Source of the DNA: Metaphire vulgaris | Lineage: Eukaryota; Annelida; Clitellata; Crassiclitellata; Megascolecidae | Assembly: GCA_018105865.1 (NCBI GenBank) | Contig: CM030835.1 | Span: forward strand, 5,245,316-5,309,315 | DNA length: 64,000 bases | Reading direction: 5' to 3' | Shown here: positions 24,161 to 54,800 of the stretch, piece after piece | Position numbering within the stretch: the stretch's first letter is position 1 | Layout of the letters: the number at the start of each line of letters is the position of its first letter | Notes under the pieces: generated by a model | Databases searched by the model: none | What the model was told of the DNA's origin: nothing | Seen by the model: only the letters and a program-made list of their open reading frames with translations | Translations under genes and position numbers: made by a program

Positions 24161-24346
24161 GCGCAAGTCATATAGGCGAATTTAGAGTTTAATATTTGGG
24201 TAGGCTAGTATGGGGGTCTGGGGGTGCCATCCAGCACGCGACAGATCTGGTGTTGATGGAAAAACAATTTTTTTTGTTTTGGTGGGATTAGTTGGGTAGG
24301 CTTAAGCCTACCCTAGCCTTTAATAAAATCCGCCTATGGCGCAAGT
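24161..24346. mobile_element. hAT-like MITE (CATA..GGCGAATTT ends)
   Basis: The 170-bp element 24169-24338 has ends CATATAGGCGAATTTAG and AAAATCCGCCTATG, with exact 8-bp duplications GCGCAAGT (24161-24168, 24339-24346). The ends differ from the CAGTG group, but the duplication size fits the hAT superfamily. Confidence 0.8.
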
Positions 24347-25690
24347 ACAGCATCAATATTGAGTTTCAGATCGATTGAAAACATTCGATACAGTGATTAA
24401 CAGCAACAACAATATTAGTGTCAATTCCATCTACACTGTAAGTCTTGTCATGTAATTAGCTAATGCACTCTATTAGGCCTAACAGACAGACCCACTGGGA
24501 ATATCTGAAGGTTCTACTGTCATTCCCATTGACGTAAACCTGGAAGGGAAAGTGGCTGCCCAACCCCTATGCCTTCCTTTTCCCTATGAGGCTGTCCGTT
24601 AATTACTTCAACATTTTTGGTCATTTCAACAACTGTCAAACTTTCTGGTCTAAAAAAGGTTAATTTTTTCGAGACCTTTTCCCTTTTTTTTTAGGTCGAA
24701 TGGCTTGGGATGGTTTTTTTCTCCATCACCTCTCCTCCTTTCAACAATTATGATTACCCAAATAGTGGGACTAGAGCCAAAATGTGTCATTCATTTTGTC
24801 TTTTTGCTTCTATTTATAGAGAACGTGATGCATCTCAAAATAATTCGTTCAGCTCTTCTCCAGACTCAAAATCAGTGATAGGCATCTGCAGAGACTCAAA
24901 ATCAGTGATAGGCCTATACTATAGGTATGAACGAGCGGGGAGGGGGCCAACCCACATACCTTTCCTTTCCCTTAATTCGGTAGCCTCTCAAAAAGTAAAG
25001 GCAACTCGAGTCGAGAGGCCTAATAGAAACTTGCGCCTATGAACCTCAGTTTAATAATATGCCAATTTACCTAAATCCACTATCGGTATTGCAGCCATGA
25101 GGGAACAGGGAGGTATCCCCACTAGTCGTGACTCGTGAGATTTGTGCAAAACCAATTAGATAATTGCATCAATGGGGAGGGTTCTGCTATTGCCAAAAAT
25201 AATGCCTTACAGACTGGAAACTGCTCAGTCCCCAAGATTTCAGTCTAATATTACCCTAAATTTTTGACTGGGGCTCCGTACCAGACGTAGTTTGGGAGCT
25301 CACGACGTCCCTAAGTTCCTGAATCGGATTTGACCGTATAAACTTGAAGAAACTATGGCGCCCTTATTCCGTAGCCCTGCATGGTTACGCCATCAGTTTC
25401 TGTATACAGTACAGTACAGTATATATATATAAGTTATATACTGCTTCTAAAGGACCGTGAGAACTTACTTTTTACCATACACCACTATACGGCCATTGGC
25501 CAATGCCCTTCCTCCTCTGCTCAATGCTGAATTTTACTGTTAAGAATGGCACAGACATCAAACGTATATACAACAGCTCAACGATTACTACTAAATAATT
25601 TACAATGACTCAATCCGTTGCCTATAATATGTGCGCTATGATCGGGCAACTATAGCCGAGAGAACATGTCTGTTTTAACAGTAGCGTCGT

Positions 25691-43777
<18,087 letters not shown>

Positions 43778-43826
43778 CGGTCGAAACGAGCGTCTCCGGG
43801 AAATATGGATAATTGGTCGTTTCAGA

Positions 43827-43878
<52 letters not shown>

Positions 43879-44835
43879 ACGAAGTCTCTCAGAAGACGCT
43901 CGGGTCTTAGGACACTTGATTTCGCCGATTTCTGCTTTCTAAAGAGAGAGAGAGAAAAAATCACGTCAATTTGCTGAAACATTTCGATCATTAAATTTGC
44001 GACATTTAAAATCGTACACCACTCACTGGTCGACTTGTGCTAACGTTCGTCAAATCTAAACCATTTGCCGCTATCCCTGTTTTTCAAAATTAAAAAACGA
44101 CCTTTCTTGTGGTGATGGATACATGGATACTTAAGGATACTTAAGTGAGAAAAGCTACACAAACACTTTTCGGAACGTTTTGTGATAATAGACTGAACAG
44201 CACGGGGAGGAGGGAGCATATGGGTCCTTAAGAACGCGGAGTCGACGACGACGACGACGACGATAAAAGGGATTTCTAAATGGATTGAAACCGATCGTTA
44301 GACGAGACAAGGCAACACATCGACGCGCAACGTAAAGGATTAGACCTACTATTGCATTATAGGCCCATACATATATAGTCAAAACAGTGTCGACAGGCCA
44401 GCTGCCCAAACATCGCATGATTTCCGGTGAAAATCATCGGACACACTCGCCCCGTAGGGCGTAGGCACATACGAGCATTAGCTTTGAATACAGCCACAAA
44501 GAAACACCACGATGTATATTGTATATATAATACCACGATGCTTTGGAAACGCAAAGCCGCATTTACAGAAAAACCTGATTCGAATCCCTGTCATTGTTCG
44601 CACCGTCTTCGCTGTCTGCTGCATGCGATCGACAGCAGCAGCAGCAGCAGCAACTTCTTTGAGAGGAACTTTCTTCAAAAAGACTAAAACCTATGAATGG
44701 GCATAAAACTGTGAAATCCCTACTTGTTTTCTTTGTTTCAACTATATAGTCTTTTGTGTCATTGTGACTGACTCACCGGTTGTCAAGAATAACTTTTAAA
44801 ACGAAGACCTCTATTCTACCATTCGTATTCCAAGT
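43778..44835. other. Upstream of GPCR exon 1: likely 5' UTR and promoter
   Basis: Holds a TC/GA array (43829-43873), a GAC array (44246-44264) and a CAG-type run (44634-44651). No TATA box at a convincing distance and no further exon could be fixed. Open frames here are driven by repeats. Confidence 0.4.
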
Positions 44836-45155
44836 CAGTGGCGTAGCCAAGGGGGTCATGCCCCCTTGGTTGCCCGACCAAATTTTTTTATTGCGGATTA
44901 TTATTCTATGGGTGGAGGGGCGCAAAATCGGGTTTAGGGTGGCTAAAAGAGAATGGATGCAAAGAAAATATCAATATAGTATAGTTGTATACACGCTGTC
45001 CGCGCGCTCATAGGCCTACAGCTATATAGCTAACTTAATAAAGCAAAATAATAGGTGACGGCCTTTTTTGCTTGTCAGGATTTTTCGTAGTTGGAATGGT
45101 CGTACGTAACTCCCCTCCCACTTCGGAAAATCCTGGCTGCATCACTGTTCTAAGT
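44828..45155 (+). mobile_element. CAGTGGCGTAGC hAT MITE
   Basis: Element 44836-45147 has ends CAGTGGCGTAGCCAAGGGG and ATCCTGGCTGCATCACTG. Flanks TTCCAAGT and TTCTAAGT match at 7 of 8. It has an internal GTGACGGCCTTTTTTGCTTG motif. Confidence 0.85.
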
Positions 45156-45175
45156 ATTTTGCCTGTTGCTCGCAG

Positions 45176-45545
45176 GGCCGCCGAGAGAATTTACGGGCCC
45201 CGGTGCAAACAGAAAGAGTCACGGGCCCCGGCCCTAGCCTGACAAGTGTGTGAAAACGTTGATGACCTTTTTTGCTTATCGCTCCCTTTTTCAAAGCAGA
45301 ATTCCGGGTCCTCGTCTGAAAAGGTGAGCGTTGATGACCTTCTTTTTGCTTGTCAGTCTTTTTCTGGCATTAATTATAAATTACTTAACATCATCGAGCA
45401 GACATGACGAAGATGACCTTTTTTCCGCTGTCAGAGTCTTTTTCAGGGTTCACACTATTGTCAATACATCATCATCACCGAGCCAGGCCCCGTTGAGCTC
45501 CATGGGCCCCGGAACAATGTACCGGCTGCACCCCCTCTCCTCAGA
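45176..45545. mobile_element. CAGGGCC-CCGAGAG family region, three copies of the GACCTTTTTTGC motif
   Basis: It begins CAGGGCCGCCGAGAGAATTT and contains GGGCCCCGG blocks. GATGACCTTTTTTGCTTATC, GATGACCTTCTTTTTGCTTG and GATGACCTTTTTTCCGCTGT (45259, 45333, 45411) lie about 75 bp apart. The right end is unclear; it may be a composite or tandemly expanded element. Confidence 0.6.
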
Positions 45546-45734
45546 CCTGAATTGGGTTAAGCATCCAAGGAACTTCCAGGTTTCAAATCCTCTAGCGTAG
45601 ACGACGGACGACTTGAATCGCGCATTATAGTACAGTTGATAAGCCGTATGATTGTTCATTTTCTGGATAAAACCATGAAATTTTGAACATTGACACTTCT
45701 TATAATTTAACAACATTCTGTCCAGAGGCATTCG

Positions 45735-45875
45735 AATAAACTTAAGGGTAAAAGAATCCCTAGGGGTAAGAGTATGGGTACCCCAAAGGGTATGGCTAGG
45801 AGTAGGGGTACCCCTAAGGGTAGTGGTACCCCTAGGGCTAGGGGTATGGGTACACCTTGGGATAGGGTAGGGAAA
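45735..45875. repeat. Self-complementary GGGGTACCCC array
   Basis: Irregular repeats of AGGGGTACCCCTA-like units, each a near palindrome centred on GGTACC. It abuts the inverted-repeat element at 45876. Confidence 0.85.
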
Positions 45876-46056
45876 TCAAAAGTGCTAGCCATTCACACGT
45901 CTGCCAAAACCATTATCTGTAGTTTTATATCAAAAGTGCTTGGCATTCAGAATTTTGCCTGTGGTATTCTCAAATGCGTAAATTAGACATTTTAAAGGAC
46001 ATTTTTAAACTACAGAAAATGGTATCAGCAGGCGTGTGAATGGCTAGCACTTTTGA
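45876..46056. mobile_element. Short element with long (about 45-bp) inverted ends
   Basis: TCAAAAGTGCTAGCCATTCA then CACGTCTGCC at the left has its inverse, GGCGTGTGAATGGCTAGCAC then TTTTGA, at the right, with the similarity continuing to CTGTAG. The inner 45931-46030 is repeated directly at 46123-46216. Confidence 0.75.
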
Positions 46057-47180
46057 CAGAGAAGTGAAGAGCACATGCTAATCAAGTTTTTTTCAAAAAT
46101 TAGGGCGCTATCTCTTGTATATTAAATGTGCTTGGCATTGAGAATTTTGCCTGTGGTAATTTCTATTGCGTAAATTGAACATTTTAAAGGACATTTTTAT
46201 CTACAGAGAATGGTATTGGCAACATTACTCATGAGGAGAAACAATTGTGCCAGTTTTCATCACAATCTGAGATGGTGACGTCCGATTTTATTCAAAAGCG
46301 TGTGGATTTGATGCGCAATTGCCCTTTTCGTATTTTAGTTTCGGAGGAAAAGCGAAATGAAATGATAATATTAATTTTATATCTGTACACTCTATAAGCA
46401 CAATTATTACTTGGTATTGTTTATTTGGCACTGTATCGATTGTCATTTGTCTACGTACTGCAGCTCAAGCGGAATTTTTTTTACAAATTATCATGAAAAT
46501 TTATGGTACCAAATTGCATGGTAAAAGATAACAAAAACTTGTGCATCCTTTGGGGAAATTGTTCAGGGCCATGTACCCTATAACTGTGCCAAGTGGCATG
46601 CTTTTATCCAGAAGTGAACGATTCTTGGCTTTTATGGACTTTGGCCACTGAACTATTAAACCAAACTCTCCAACAATGAAACGAAACTTGCGTTTCTATG
46701 GACCCACGTAGCAACTTTGAAAATGTATTAGAGTGTATAATCAAAGTATCATCTAGATTGCCCTATGACACTTTTATAGCTTCAATCTTATTTCGCAATA
46801 ACTCCGGGAAAGCGTATTCCGACCATTTTGCTTTGAAACTCCACTAACAATAGAGAATCTCAAATTATACTTTATACCAAACTTGCCGAAAAAGCATTTT
46901 CGCCGCGCCATTCATAGGATTTTTAAGACGCGTAACAAAGGCGTGTTCCTGGCAAAATGTTAAAAAGATGATTTTCCAAAAAATCAATATCTATTTCCCT
47001 CTTTTTGCCTTATTTTGGCACAAATATAAATAATTCTGCCTAATATATTGCCATATTTTCATTCGAATTGAATCAGAGCTTTTGTTTTTGTCATTTATTC
47101 AAAACTCAGAAGATTCTTTTCAACTAACGTTCACCAGATAGCCTAATAGTCTACATTTGTTTTTATATTGCATGCTATGA
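46057..47180. other. Unassigned AT-rich sequence with a direct repeat
   Basis: 46123-46216 repeats 45931-46030 (shared GTGCTTGGCATT, AGAATTTTGCCTGTGGTA, ACATTTTAAAGGACATTTTT). The following kilobase has no ORF above background and few microsatellites, unlike its neighbours. It may be part of a larger, non-coding mobile element. Confidence 0.4.
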
Positions 47181-47379
47181 TTAGGGTCGCGGCACGTTAC
47201 AAAACCGCTGGAGTGTGCCGCGGTTCCAAAATGTTTGGGAAACCCTGATTTAGAAGCATTGGTATCAGAAGCAACTGGTAAGAGCTAAATGCCTTCGTCA
47301 TTATTTAGACAACTTTGTCCAAGTAACCTCCGAACTTTCGAGCAACTGTGATTGCTGTGGTCAATTAAGGCAGACGGGA

Positions 47380-47440
47380 AGAAGAAGAAGAAAGAAGAAG
47401 AAGAAGAAGAAGAAGAAGAAGAAGAAGAAGAAAGAAGCAG

Positions 47441-47472
<32 letters not shown>

Positions 47473-47475
47473 ACA
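47380..47475. repeat. (GAA)n followed by (CAA)n
   Basis: A GAA array (47380-47436) runs into CAG/CAA units (47437-47475). A short CCT array lies at 47564-47590. Confidence 0.9.
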
Positions 47476-48139
47476 GCTGGGCAACTTATCACAATGCGTT
47501 GCCCCGTTGCATTTCTCATCGATCACCAGACGTGTTTCGGAGTATCCGATACTCACGCTCAGCCTCCTCCTCCTCCTCCTCCTCCTCCTCGTCCTCCACC
47601 TCTTCCTTCGTAGTCCCGTACCTCTCGGCATCGAAGATCAGTGGGAGGCGAAGGGTTTCCATCGCCGATCCGAGGCAATGAGTCGCGGCGCTCGGGAGGC
47701 GCATACGGAGTCAACAGGCAGCAACGACTGCCGCAAAGAGAGGGGACAACTGGAGGCGATGCAACAACCGCGGCGGCGGCGACGGCGACGGCCTGGTCAA
47801 TTGAAATTGATTCTGTGATGTTTCGGCAGAAGACGTGACATACAAAGGACGAACATACGACATTCGTTGATTCGTTTCGTCGAAATGTGTCTGAAAGGCG
47901 CGAAGCAGAAGCATCGACGTCACAGGAAGAAGACACTGTATGGGGACGGGCGACAGATCATCGGAGAAAATCCTATAGCTATATATATAAACGAATCCCC
48001 TTAGAATAGTTCCTATGCCATCGACATCGTCTTCCCCTCCCTCTTTCTCTCACTCTGCCTCTCTGCTTCTCCCTCTTCTCTGTCTGTCTCTATCTTTGCT
48101 TCTGTTTCTACTCAAATCTCTCTCTCCCTCTCCCTCTCC

Positions 48140-48185
<46 letters not shown>

Positions 48186-48354
48186 TAAAAGAACGGTAAG
48201 CGTCATGTTATTTAGAACAAATTACTACAGTTGTCTGTCCTTTTGAAGCAGAACAAACACGATAACTATGTCATCATCATCTTCTTCTTCTTCCTCCTCC
48301 TCCTCCTCCTCTTCTTCTTCTTCTTCTCGCGTAGCCACCGGAGGGCCGTTGGGA

Positions 48355-48480
48355 GGAGTGTGCATGTTGTTGTCCCGGCGGAGTTGATAGATCCACCGGA
48401 TCCTCGGTCGACCACGAGACTGTTTCCAGGAAGGATCGAAACGATGACCAGACTGTCCAGGTGACACATCAAGATGGGTG
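48355..48480 (-). pseudogene. Possible LINE C-terminal fragment
   Basis: Minus-strand frame gives GHRFDPSWKQSRGRPRIRWI and YQLRRDNN, the R-G-R-P-x-x-R-W-x-x-Q-L block of LINE proteins. Downstream it degenerates into a GAA/GAG repeat. Confidence 0.5.
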
Positions 48481-49520
48481 CAGAGGAAGGGCTTCTATAT
48501 CTCGCGAAGGTCTACGGAAAGTTGTATCCAAACGCATGCTGTTGTTGCTCAACTGCCTCAGACGCCATGGATATCGACTAAAACAGCTCCAGGGTTAACG
48601 CCTCTGATTAATTACACACGACGGAACCTTCCGCCGACTGGCTCCCCTGCTGAAATCGCGCGTGACGGATGGCGCCCAAAGCCCTTTCCGGAACGGTGTC
48701 ATCTGGACGTTCTGATAGCTATAGCCGATATGTCAGACAATGTGGAGACGTTCCACGTGGCAAGGCAGAGTCCGTAACTACTTGCTATTTCATCATCATC
48801 ATCATCATCATCATCGCCTTCTTCTTCTTTACTGTAGGTACTGCGTATTTCTACGTTAGCGACCATGTATTTCCACTTTGTTCGATCTTGACATCCTCTT
48901 TTTAATTCGATGTTGTTCTTTACTCCCTCAATTCCTTTTCGTATAGACAGTCTACATAGGCGTTTCTCTGCTTTCCTCTTGCTCTTTTCTAGTTGTTAAA
49001 AACTGAGAAATTCTGCAGGCAATAGGGTTAATACAGAAGCAATGCGTAAAGACCCGAAATACTATATACCTCTTTCAATTTAAATCTGCTTACACAAGCA
49101 ATTTCTACAGTTGGTCTCATACTCTGATAGGAATCTGATATAACTTCTTCTTTTTAACAGGAAGAACTCGGCCTTCATAAACCTGGAAGATCAGTGTCAA
49201 GGTAAACTGTGACGTAAGCCGCTGTGGAATGCGCTCGAAATGCCAGCACTGCACTTTAAAAATTGCACTAAGGCAACGTCGCCTAGGCAACGAAGCTTTT
49301 CGAGTTTCCTGGTCATGCCACAATTCAATCAAGTTAAAGTTTCCAATTTTTCTAATTTTTTTCTACAGAACTCACGAAGTTTCCGAATGAGCTGCATATT
49401 CCAGCCTTATCCTATGGCGCGGGACTTCTTCAACAGCTATAGGCCTAGGAAGAAAATAGACTGAACATGTGATAGTACCTGTATATACATCTGGAGAGGG
49501 AGAAGGAGAGAGAGGGACAG

Positions 49521-49556
<36 letters not shown>

Positions 49557-50211
49557 GAGAGAGGAGAGAGAGAGGATAAGAGATTTCAGAAAACCAGATA
49601 TCCCAGCAAGAAATATAGACTCACATTTCCTGCCAAAAGCCGTAGCTGCTGGCTATATATGCGCTAAAGGAGCGAAGCGAAGACGAATGAGGAGGCGTCG
49701 TCTATACATCGCACGTTTGGCAATAATATTGTTATTGTTTGATGGTCATTTAACGGTCATCGGATGTGAATAAAAACGCAAATAATTCACCGACTTTCGT
49801 CGTTTCGGTTTTGTTTCGGCGTTGCTAATAATTATAATCACTGATGAAAAATTGATCGTGAACTGCGTGCAGCAGCCTATAGTGCATGTTGCGGTGGGAG
49901 GAGGGCTGAATGTAGCAGCTGCCCAGCGGGACACCCTTGCAACGTCCTGCTGCACATATAACGAACAGCTGTGCAGCGGAAGCGCGCTATTTCCGGCCGA
50001 AGACTCGTAACAGTCTCTAATATTATACATACACTGTACAGCAGACTCTTCTTCTGTTATCCCATCAACGTTATTGGGTGTCTAGTTTCTGGCGGCGACG
50101 ATGGAGCTCCGCGAAGATACCAGCCGTCGTCGTTTAGCGCATTCGGAAAGAGAAAGAAACCAATCGGCATTACCGCGTATCGTCTCACTCACCACCGACA
50201 GTTATTCTCTC

Positions 50212-50431
<220 letters not shown>

Positions 50432-51004
50432 ATATGAATGCAGTGCGATAGACAGATTGCAACAAATCGTTTGTACAGGATAGCGCCTGTCGTGAATGAA
50501 TGTTCTTAGAGGCGTTCTCGATGCGAATACTTTGAATGGAAAAGGTCGAGTTAAAGGTCAAGCTAACGTTGGGATGCAACGATATTGTGTTTACTAACTT
50601 ACTTACTTAAGCGCTTCTTCTTCCGGTTTAACCTGATCGGCTAAAGCGGCTGTTCAAGGGTTTAATGTGTCGATTAAATATTGCTAAAATGTGTACTACA
50701 TTGCGTAATCTTTTAAAGTCTTATAGTTAATTATCAGGCGTTTCAGAGCGAGATCGTCATGGAATCGGTGGTCGAAAGCCTACGCATGGTCGGGTCGGGT
50801 CCGGTCGGGTCAAGTGCATTCCGGAGGGTTGGAATATTGGTGCAATACTGGTGCAGTAAAAACTATCAAAGGCATATACCTTCACCGAAACAAAACGAAT
50901 GCTCCTCGTTGCCTCGTTGCCGAGTAACGAAGCTCGCAGTTGGACACGGAGTTGGCCTTGTGCGCCACAACTAAAGAGGGAATCAGGTGCAGTCGTCTGC
51001 CTTC

Positions 51005-51332
51005 GCTACTCGCAGGGCCTCCGAGAGGGGGGCAGGGGGGACAACTGCACAGGGGCCCGGCGGTCTGGAGGGGGCCCGGGCCGATGATGAATATCTATAA
51101 TTAACAATAAAATGAGTAATAACACTAAAGAATGGTTAAGATGTTAGCTCAGCACAGGGGCCCGGCGAGCGCACAGGGGAGCCCGGGACACAGTGCTACT
51201 AAAAAAAGGTCGTCAACACTTCATAAACGGCTGACAAGCAAAAAAGGTCGTCAAGAAATTAATACTTCTCAAGGGCCCGTCGCCCATTCTGCACAGGGGC
51301 CCGGAATTTCTCTCGGAGGGCCTGGCTACTCG
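51005..51332. mobile_element. hAT MITE (CAGGGCCTCCGAGAG ends)
   Basis: The 312-bp element 51013-51324 starts CAGGGCCTCCGAGAGG and ends TTTCTCTCGGAGGGCCTG, with exact duplications GCTACTCG (51005-51012, 51325-51332). It has two internal AAAAAGGTCGTCAA motifs. Confidence 0.93.
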
Positions 51333-51354
51333 AACCCATTTCACTTTAATCACC

Positions 51355-51545
51355 TGTCTCTTTCTCTGTCTGTCTGTCTGTCTCTCTTTTTATCTTTCTT
51401 TGTATCCCTCTCTGTCTGTCTGTCTCTCTGTCTCTCTCTGTCTGTCTCCTTCTCTCTCCGTCTCCCTCTCCCTGTCTCTTTCTCTTTCTCATTATCTCCT
51501 TCCTTCTCTCTCTTTTTCTTTCTTTTTTTCTCTCTCTCCCCTCCT
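51355..51545. repeat. Degenerate TC / TCTG repeat
   Basis: Interrupted TCTG and TC units with a pyrimidine-only bias through nearly 190 bp. Confidence 0.85.
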
Positions 51546-51698
51546 CCTCTTCCCCAAAAGTTGATGCTGTTTCAGTCGGCAGGAGATAACATATCCGGAT
51601 CGTATATTTTGCCCTTAAGGTAGTCAGGCGATTAAATCAGTACAGTAAAACCTATCAAAGATATTGACCTTCACTGGAACCAAATAAATGCTCCTTTC

Positions 51699-51787
<89 letters not shown>
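51699..51787. repeat. (TAA)n microsatellite
   Basis: About 29 pure TAA units. Confidence 0.97.
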
Positions 51788-51879
51788 TCTTTCTCCTACA
51801 ACGAATATCCGCGACGATTAACGCAGTCACCTTCCACGGAACTTTCACAACATAATAATAATTATATATATATGTATAT

Positions 51880-52135
51880 ATAATATAGGCCTAATAACAA
51901 TAGCCTAATAATAATAGCCTAATAATAATAATAAAAATAAGCCTAATAATAATAATTATAATAATTATAATAATAATAACTATTTTGTTAAAAGAATACC
52001 ATATATAAAACTACTGCTACTACTTCTACTACTACTACTACTTCTACTACTACTAGTACTACTACTACTACTACTACTACTAATAATAATAATAATAATA
52101 ATAATTATTATTATTATTATTATAACTATTATTAT
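51880..52135. repeat. Compound TAA / TAC / TAA / TTA repeat
   Basis: Interrupted TAA with TAGCCTAA units, then TAC/ACT (52010-52080), TAA (52081-52104) and TTA (52105-52137). The last two are inverted to each other and could form a hairpin. Confidence 0.85.
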
Positions 52136-52170
52136 TATCTCTAAATTTCACCACACCTGCAGACCCTCGC

Positions 52171-52369
52171 GGCAGGAGCAGTGGTCGGAGGGGCCAGGGG
52201 GCCCGTGCCCCCTATTGAGTGCCTGGCCCTCTAGTGACCCTCCTTTTGGGACCCTATACTTAATGCTACATACATTAAACAACAAATGGTTGGCCCCATG
52301 ATTAGAAGTTGCCACCCCAACGGCCCCCCTCCCCACTTGCCAAATACTGGAGCCACCACTGGGCAGGAG
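52171..52369 (-). mobile_element. hAT MITE (CAGTGGCGGCTC family)
   Basis: The 183-bp element 52179-52361 has exact duplications GGCAGGAG (52171-52178, 52362-52369). Same orientation as 20109-20293. Ends have drifted slightly (CAGTGGTCGGAG, GGAGCCACCACTG). Confidence 0.92.
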
Positions 52370-52413
52370 GGAACGACCCCAGCCGCACCTTTTCCACCGT
52401 CTTTAACGCTTCA

Positions 52414-52609
52414 CAGTGTTTTATCCAGACTCCAGGCTTTGGGGGCGGATTTTGGCTTTTGGGGGAATCGACTTGGTTGGAGGGGGAAAGACACAGTTCA
52501 ATGCAAAATTTGTGTAAGTGCTGGATTTTTTTTTTTTTGGGGGATTTTGAGTTTTGTTTTTTTTGGGCAGGGGGAATCTCCCCTCCTAACATGCCTGTAT
52601 AAAACACTG
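52414..52609 (-). mobile_element. hAT-like MITE (CAGTGTTTTAT ends)
   Basis: Left CAGTGTTTTATCCAGACTCC and right GCCTGTATAAAACACTG are inverted. The interior (GTTCAATGCAAAATTTGTGT, AGTGCTGGATTTTTT) matches the inverse of 55837-56030. The duplication is poor here. Confidence 0.8.
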
Positions 52610-52877
52610 GCCCCACAGTCCTACTGTCCCCTACGCCCTTGAACTTGCGTTCTGATATTTCCATTATTTTCACAACTGCAGCACTGGCTTATTAAGCCAA
52701 CACTCAAACAAATCATTTCGGAATGCATTCCATTTCCCAGAATTAGCGCGTTCGCTTAGTTCTCCCTGCCTTTAGTCTCGACTAATATTAGACGTTAGTT
52801 CCCTGAAAATGATTCCTCAATACGTAAGCTGAGCGATCTTTCCTATGCATTCACACGAGGCATTTACGAGCATCTCA

Positions 52878-53020
<143 letters not shown>

Positions 53021-54800
53021 GCCCATTAGTAAAGTACTGTATACATCAAATGACTTAAAGACAGGCGGCCAGTAGAGGAGACGCTGAGTTAGACGCTGCT
53101 GCTGGTTGGTGACCAAACGGCGTAAAGATACACTAGATTTACGACAAACAGTTTTATTAGCTCATGAAAAGTAGTTCCGGCTGCAGCTCGTTATTGATGG
53201 TTTATGGAAGGCAGCGCTGACAGGCGACGCTTGCATTGTAACCGTCGTCGTCGCAGTCACCAACGGTCCACGGACGCGTAAATTACCTTCTGTCGATTGT
53301 TGGACGCAGCTTCAAGACTGAGGTCGGTTGACTGTAAGTCATTTTTCCGTGCCGTCTTCCGACATGATCTGCCCGCGCAGAACGTTCTATAGGCTAAAAC
53401 CTTCTCAGTAGCGACAGTTGCGATTATATATTATACGCCCACTGCTTTGTGTGGTTAAAGTATAGCGAAAGTAAATGATGAGAGAGACGTGGGCGCAAAA
53501 TGACAACCCTTCGAGTATAGTGGAAGTCGTCCTACTTACTTATGAACATTCATGGAACGCCCACCCAACTGGCCCCTTTCGTTTGCAATAATTACAAACA
53601 GCACATCTGACTTGCCTGCTTTGTGCTCGTATATGTATCTGACAAATGTATTTCTAAAAGGTGGACTGCTTGGTGGTGATGCCAAAATAACGCCTCTTTC
53701 CTGGTGACTGCGAGCGGCGACGTGGCGTGGGGGACCAGAGGGGCGGTTGTCCCGGGCGCAAAATTCTTGTGGGCGCAAAATTTAAAGTGAAAGAAGAAAA
53801 ACAATTAGTAATTAATCATAAATTAGCCTGACGATTAATTATTGTCATTTAACGAAGAAGTACTTTCTCGGAATCTAGTAATAATGCAATGTGGAGAATA
53901 CAAAACGAGAACGGTTCTTAGTTTGTCAAAACATCTTGGCCACAGGTTAGAGGCGCAATCCCTCTTTTGCCCAGGGCGCTGGCAACTCACTCTAGGCCAC
54001 CGGACTGCGAGGAATGCCCCTCAAGAAATCCGTTCTGCTGAGCTTTTACCTGCGTCGAAGAAGCTGAGAATTTCTGTTAAATTCTAGGTCGATTTGTAGT
54101 TTCCTTTTTCGTCCTCGTAATGAAAGCAAGGATTTGACAAATGGCCGAATTTCTCGACGGTCGAATAAATTTTCCGTTTCGAGATGTCTCCACACAGACA
54201 GACAGCGGACGACTTGGACAATATGAAACATGGACCAATTTGACAATTGAATAAGCAATTCGATTGCCAAACACGACGGAGACGAATGCCGATGATCGGG
54301 AACAATTCCGGAACGAAAGCGGTCGAAACAAGACAAAAGCAACAACGGACCGTATGACCTATAGGCCTATATAGCGGCAGTTTCCAATACCGGTAGTGGC
54401 TTCGCAGAATTTATGTAGCAAATGAAATCCCTGAATTAATCGACGTCTTTCAGTGAGTCTCTCTATCTTCTCCTTCGACCGAAATTATTGCCGTTCTTTC
54501 GACTTAGCAGATGTTTCGGTCGAAGAAATGGATTTTCTCTCGCAAATGAATAATAAATATTTGTCGTCGACTCAATTAATCGATCACCAGAGGCAAGGAC
54601 AGCTCAGTCGTGAAAACAAAGTCGAATTTATCGAGATCAGAATGCATGCTACGTACGGTTGGTTCGTCTATAGACTTCTAACGGCAGACGATGCACAGGT
54701 GCAAAACAAAGAAACAGGTGGCAAAGAAGTCAGAAGATCAGAGGATAGCAACGGGGGGATGATGCAAAGAATTTAACGCCAAATGCTATGCAATTTAATA
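53021..54800. other. Mostly unique sequence without a supported gene
   Basis: GC-richer around 53200-53330, with a consensus-like plus-strand donor CTGTAAGTCA at 53333, which might mark a non-coding first exon. A 107-codon frame at 54453-54776 has no family resemblance. Part of 53735-53990 shows GGGCGC repeats reminiscent of the hAT MITEs. Confidence 0.35.

Larger units (their letters stand above)
22089..25690. other. Head-to-tail intergenic region MTR4 / GPCR
   Basis: This should hold the MTR4 promoter (just above 22088) and the GPCR 3' UTR (below 25691). It contains a LINE fragment and two MITEs listed separately. TAGGCCTA octamers begin here (22335, 23396, 23415, 24474, 24909). No other gene is supported. 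Confidence 0.45.

Noticed and set aside
47352..47936. Overlapping frames rich in Glu, Arg, Gly or Ser
   Set aside because: Driven by GAA, CAA, CCT and CGG repeats on both strands; no splice-supported gene or known domain.
54453..54776. 107-codon frame as a gene
   Set aside because: No family resemblance, no clear splice sites or neighbouring exons; length is within chance for this window.
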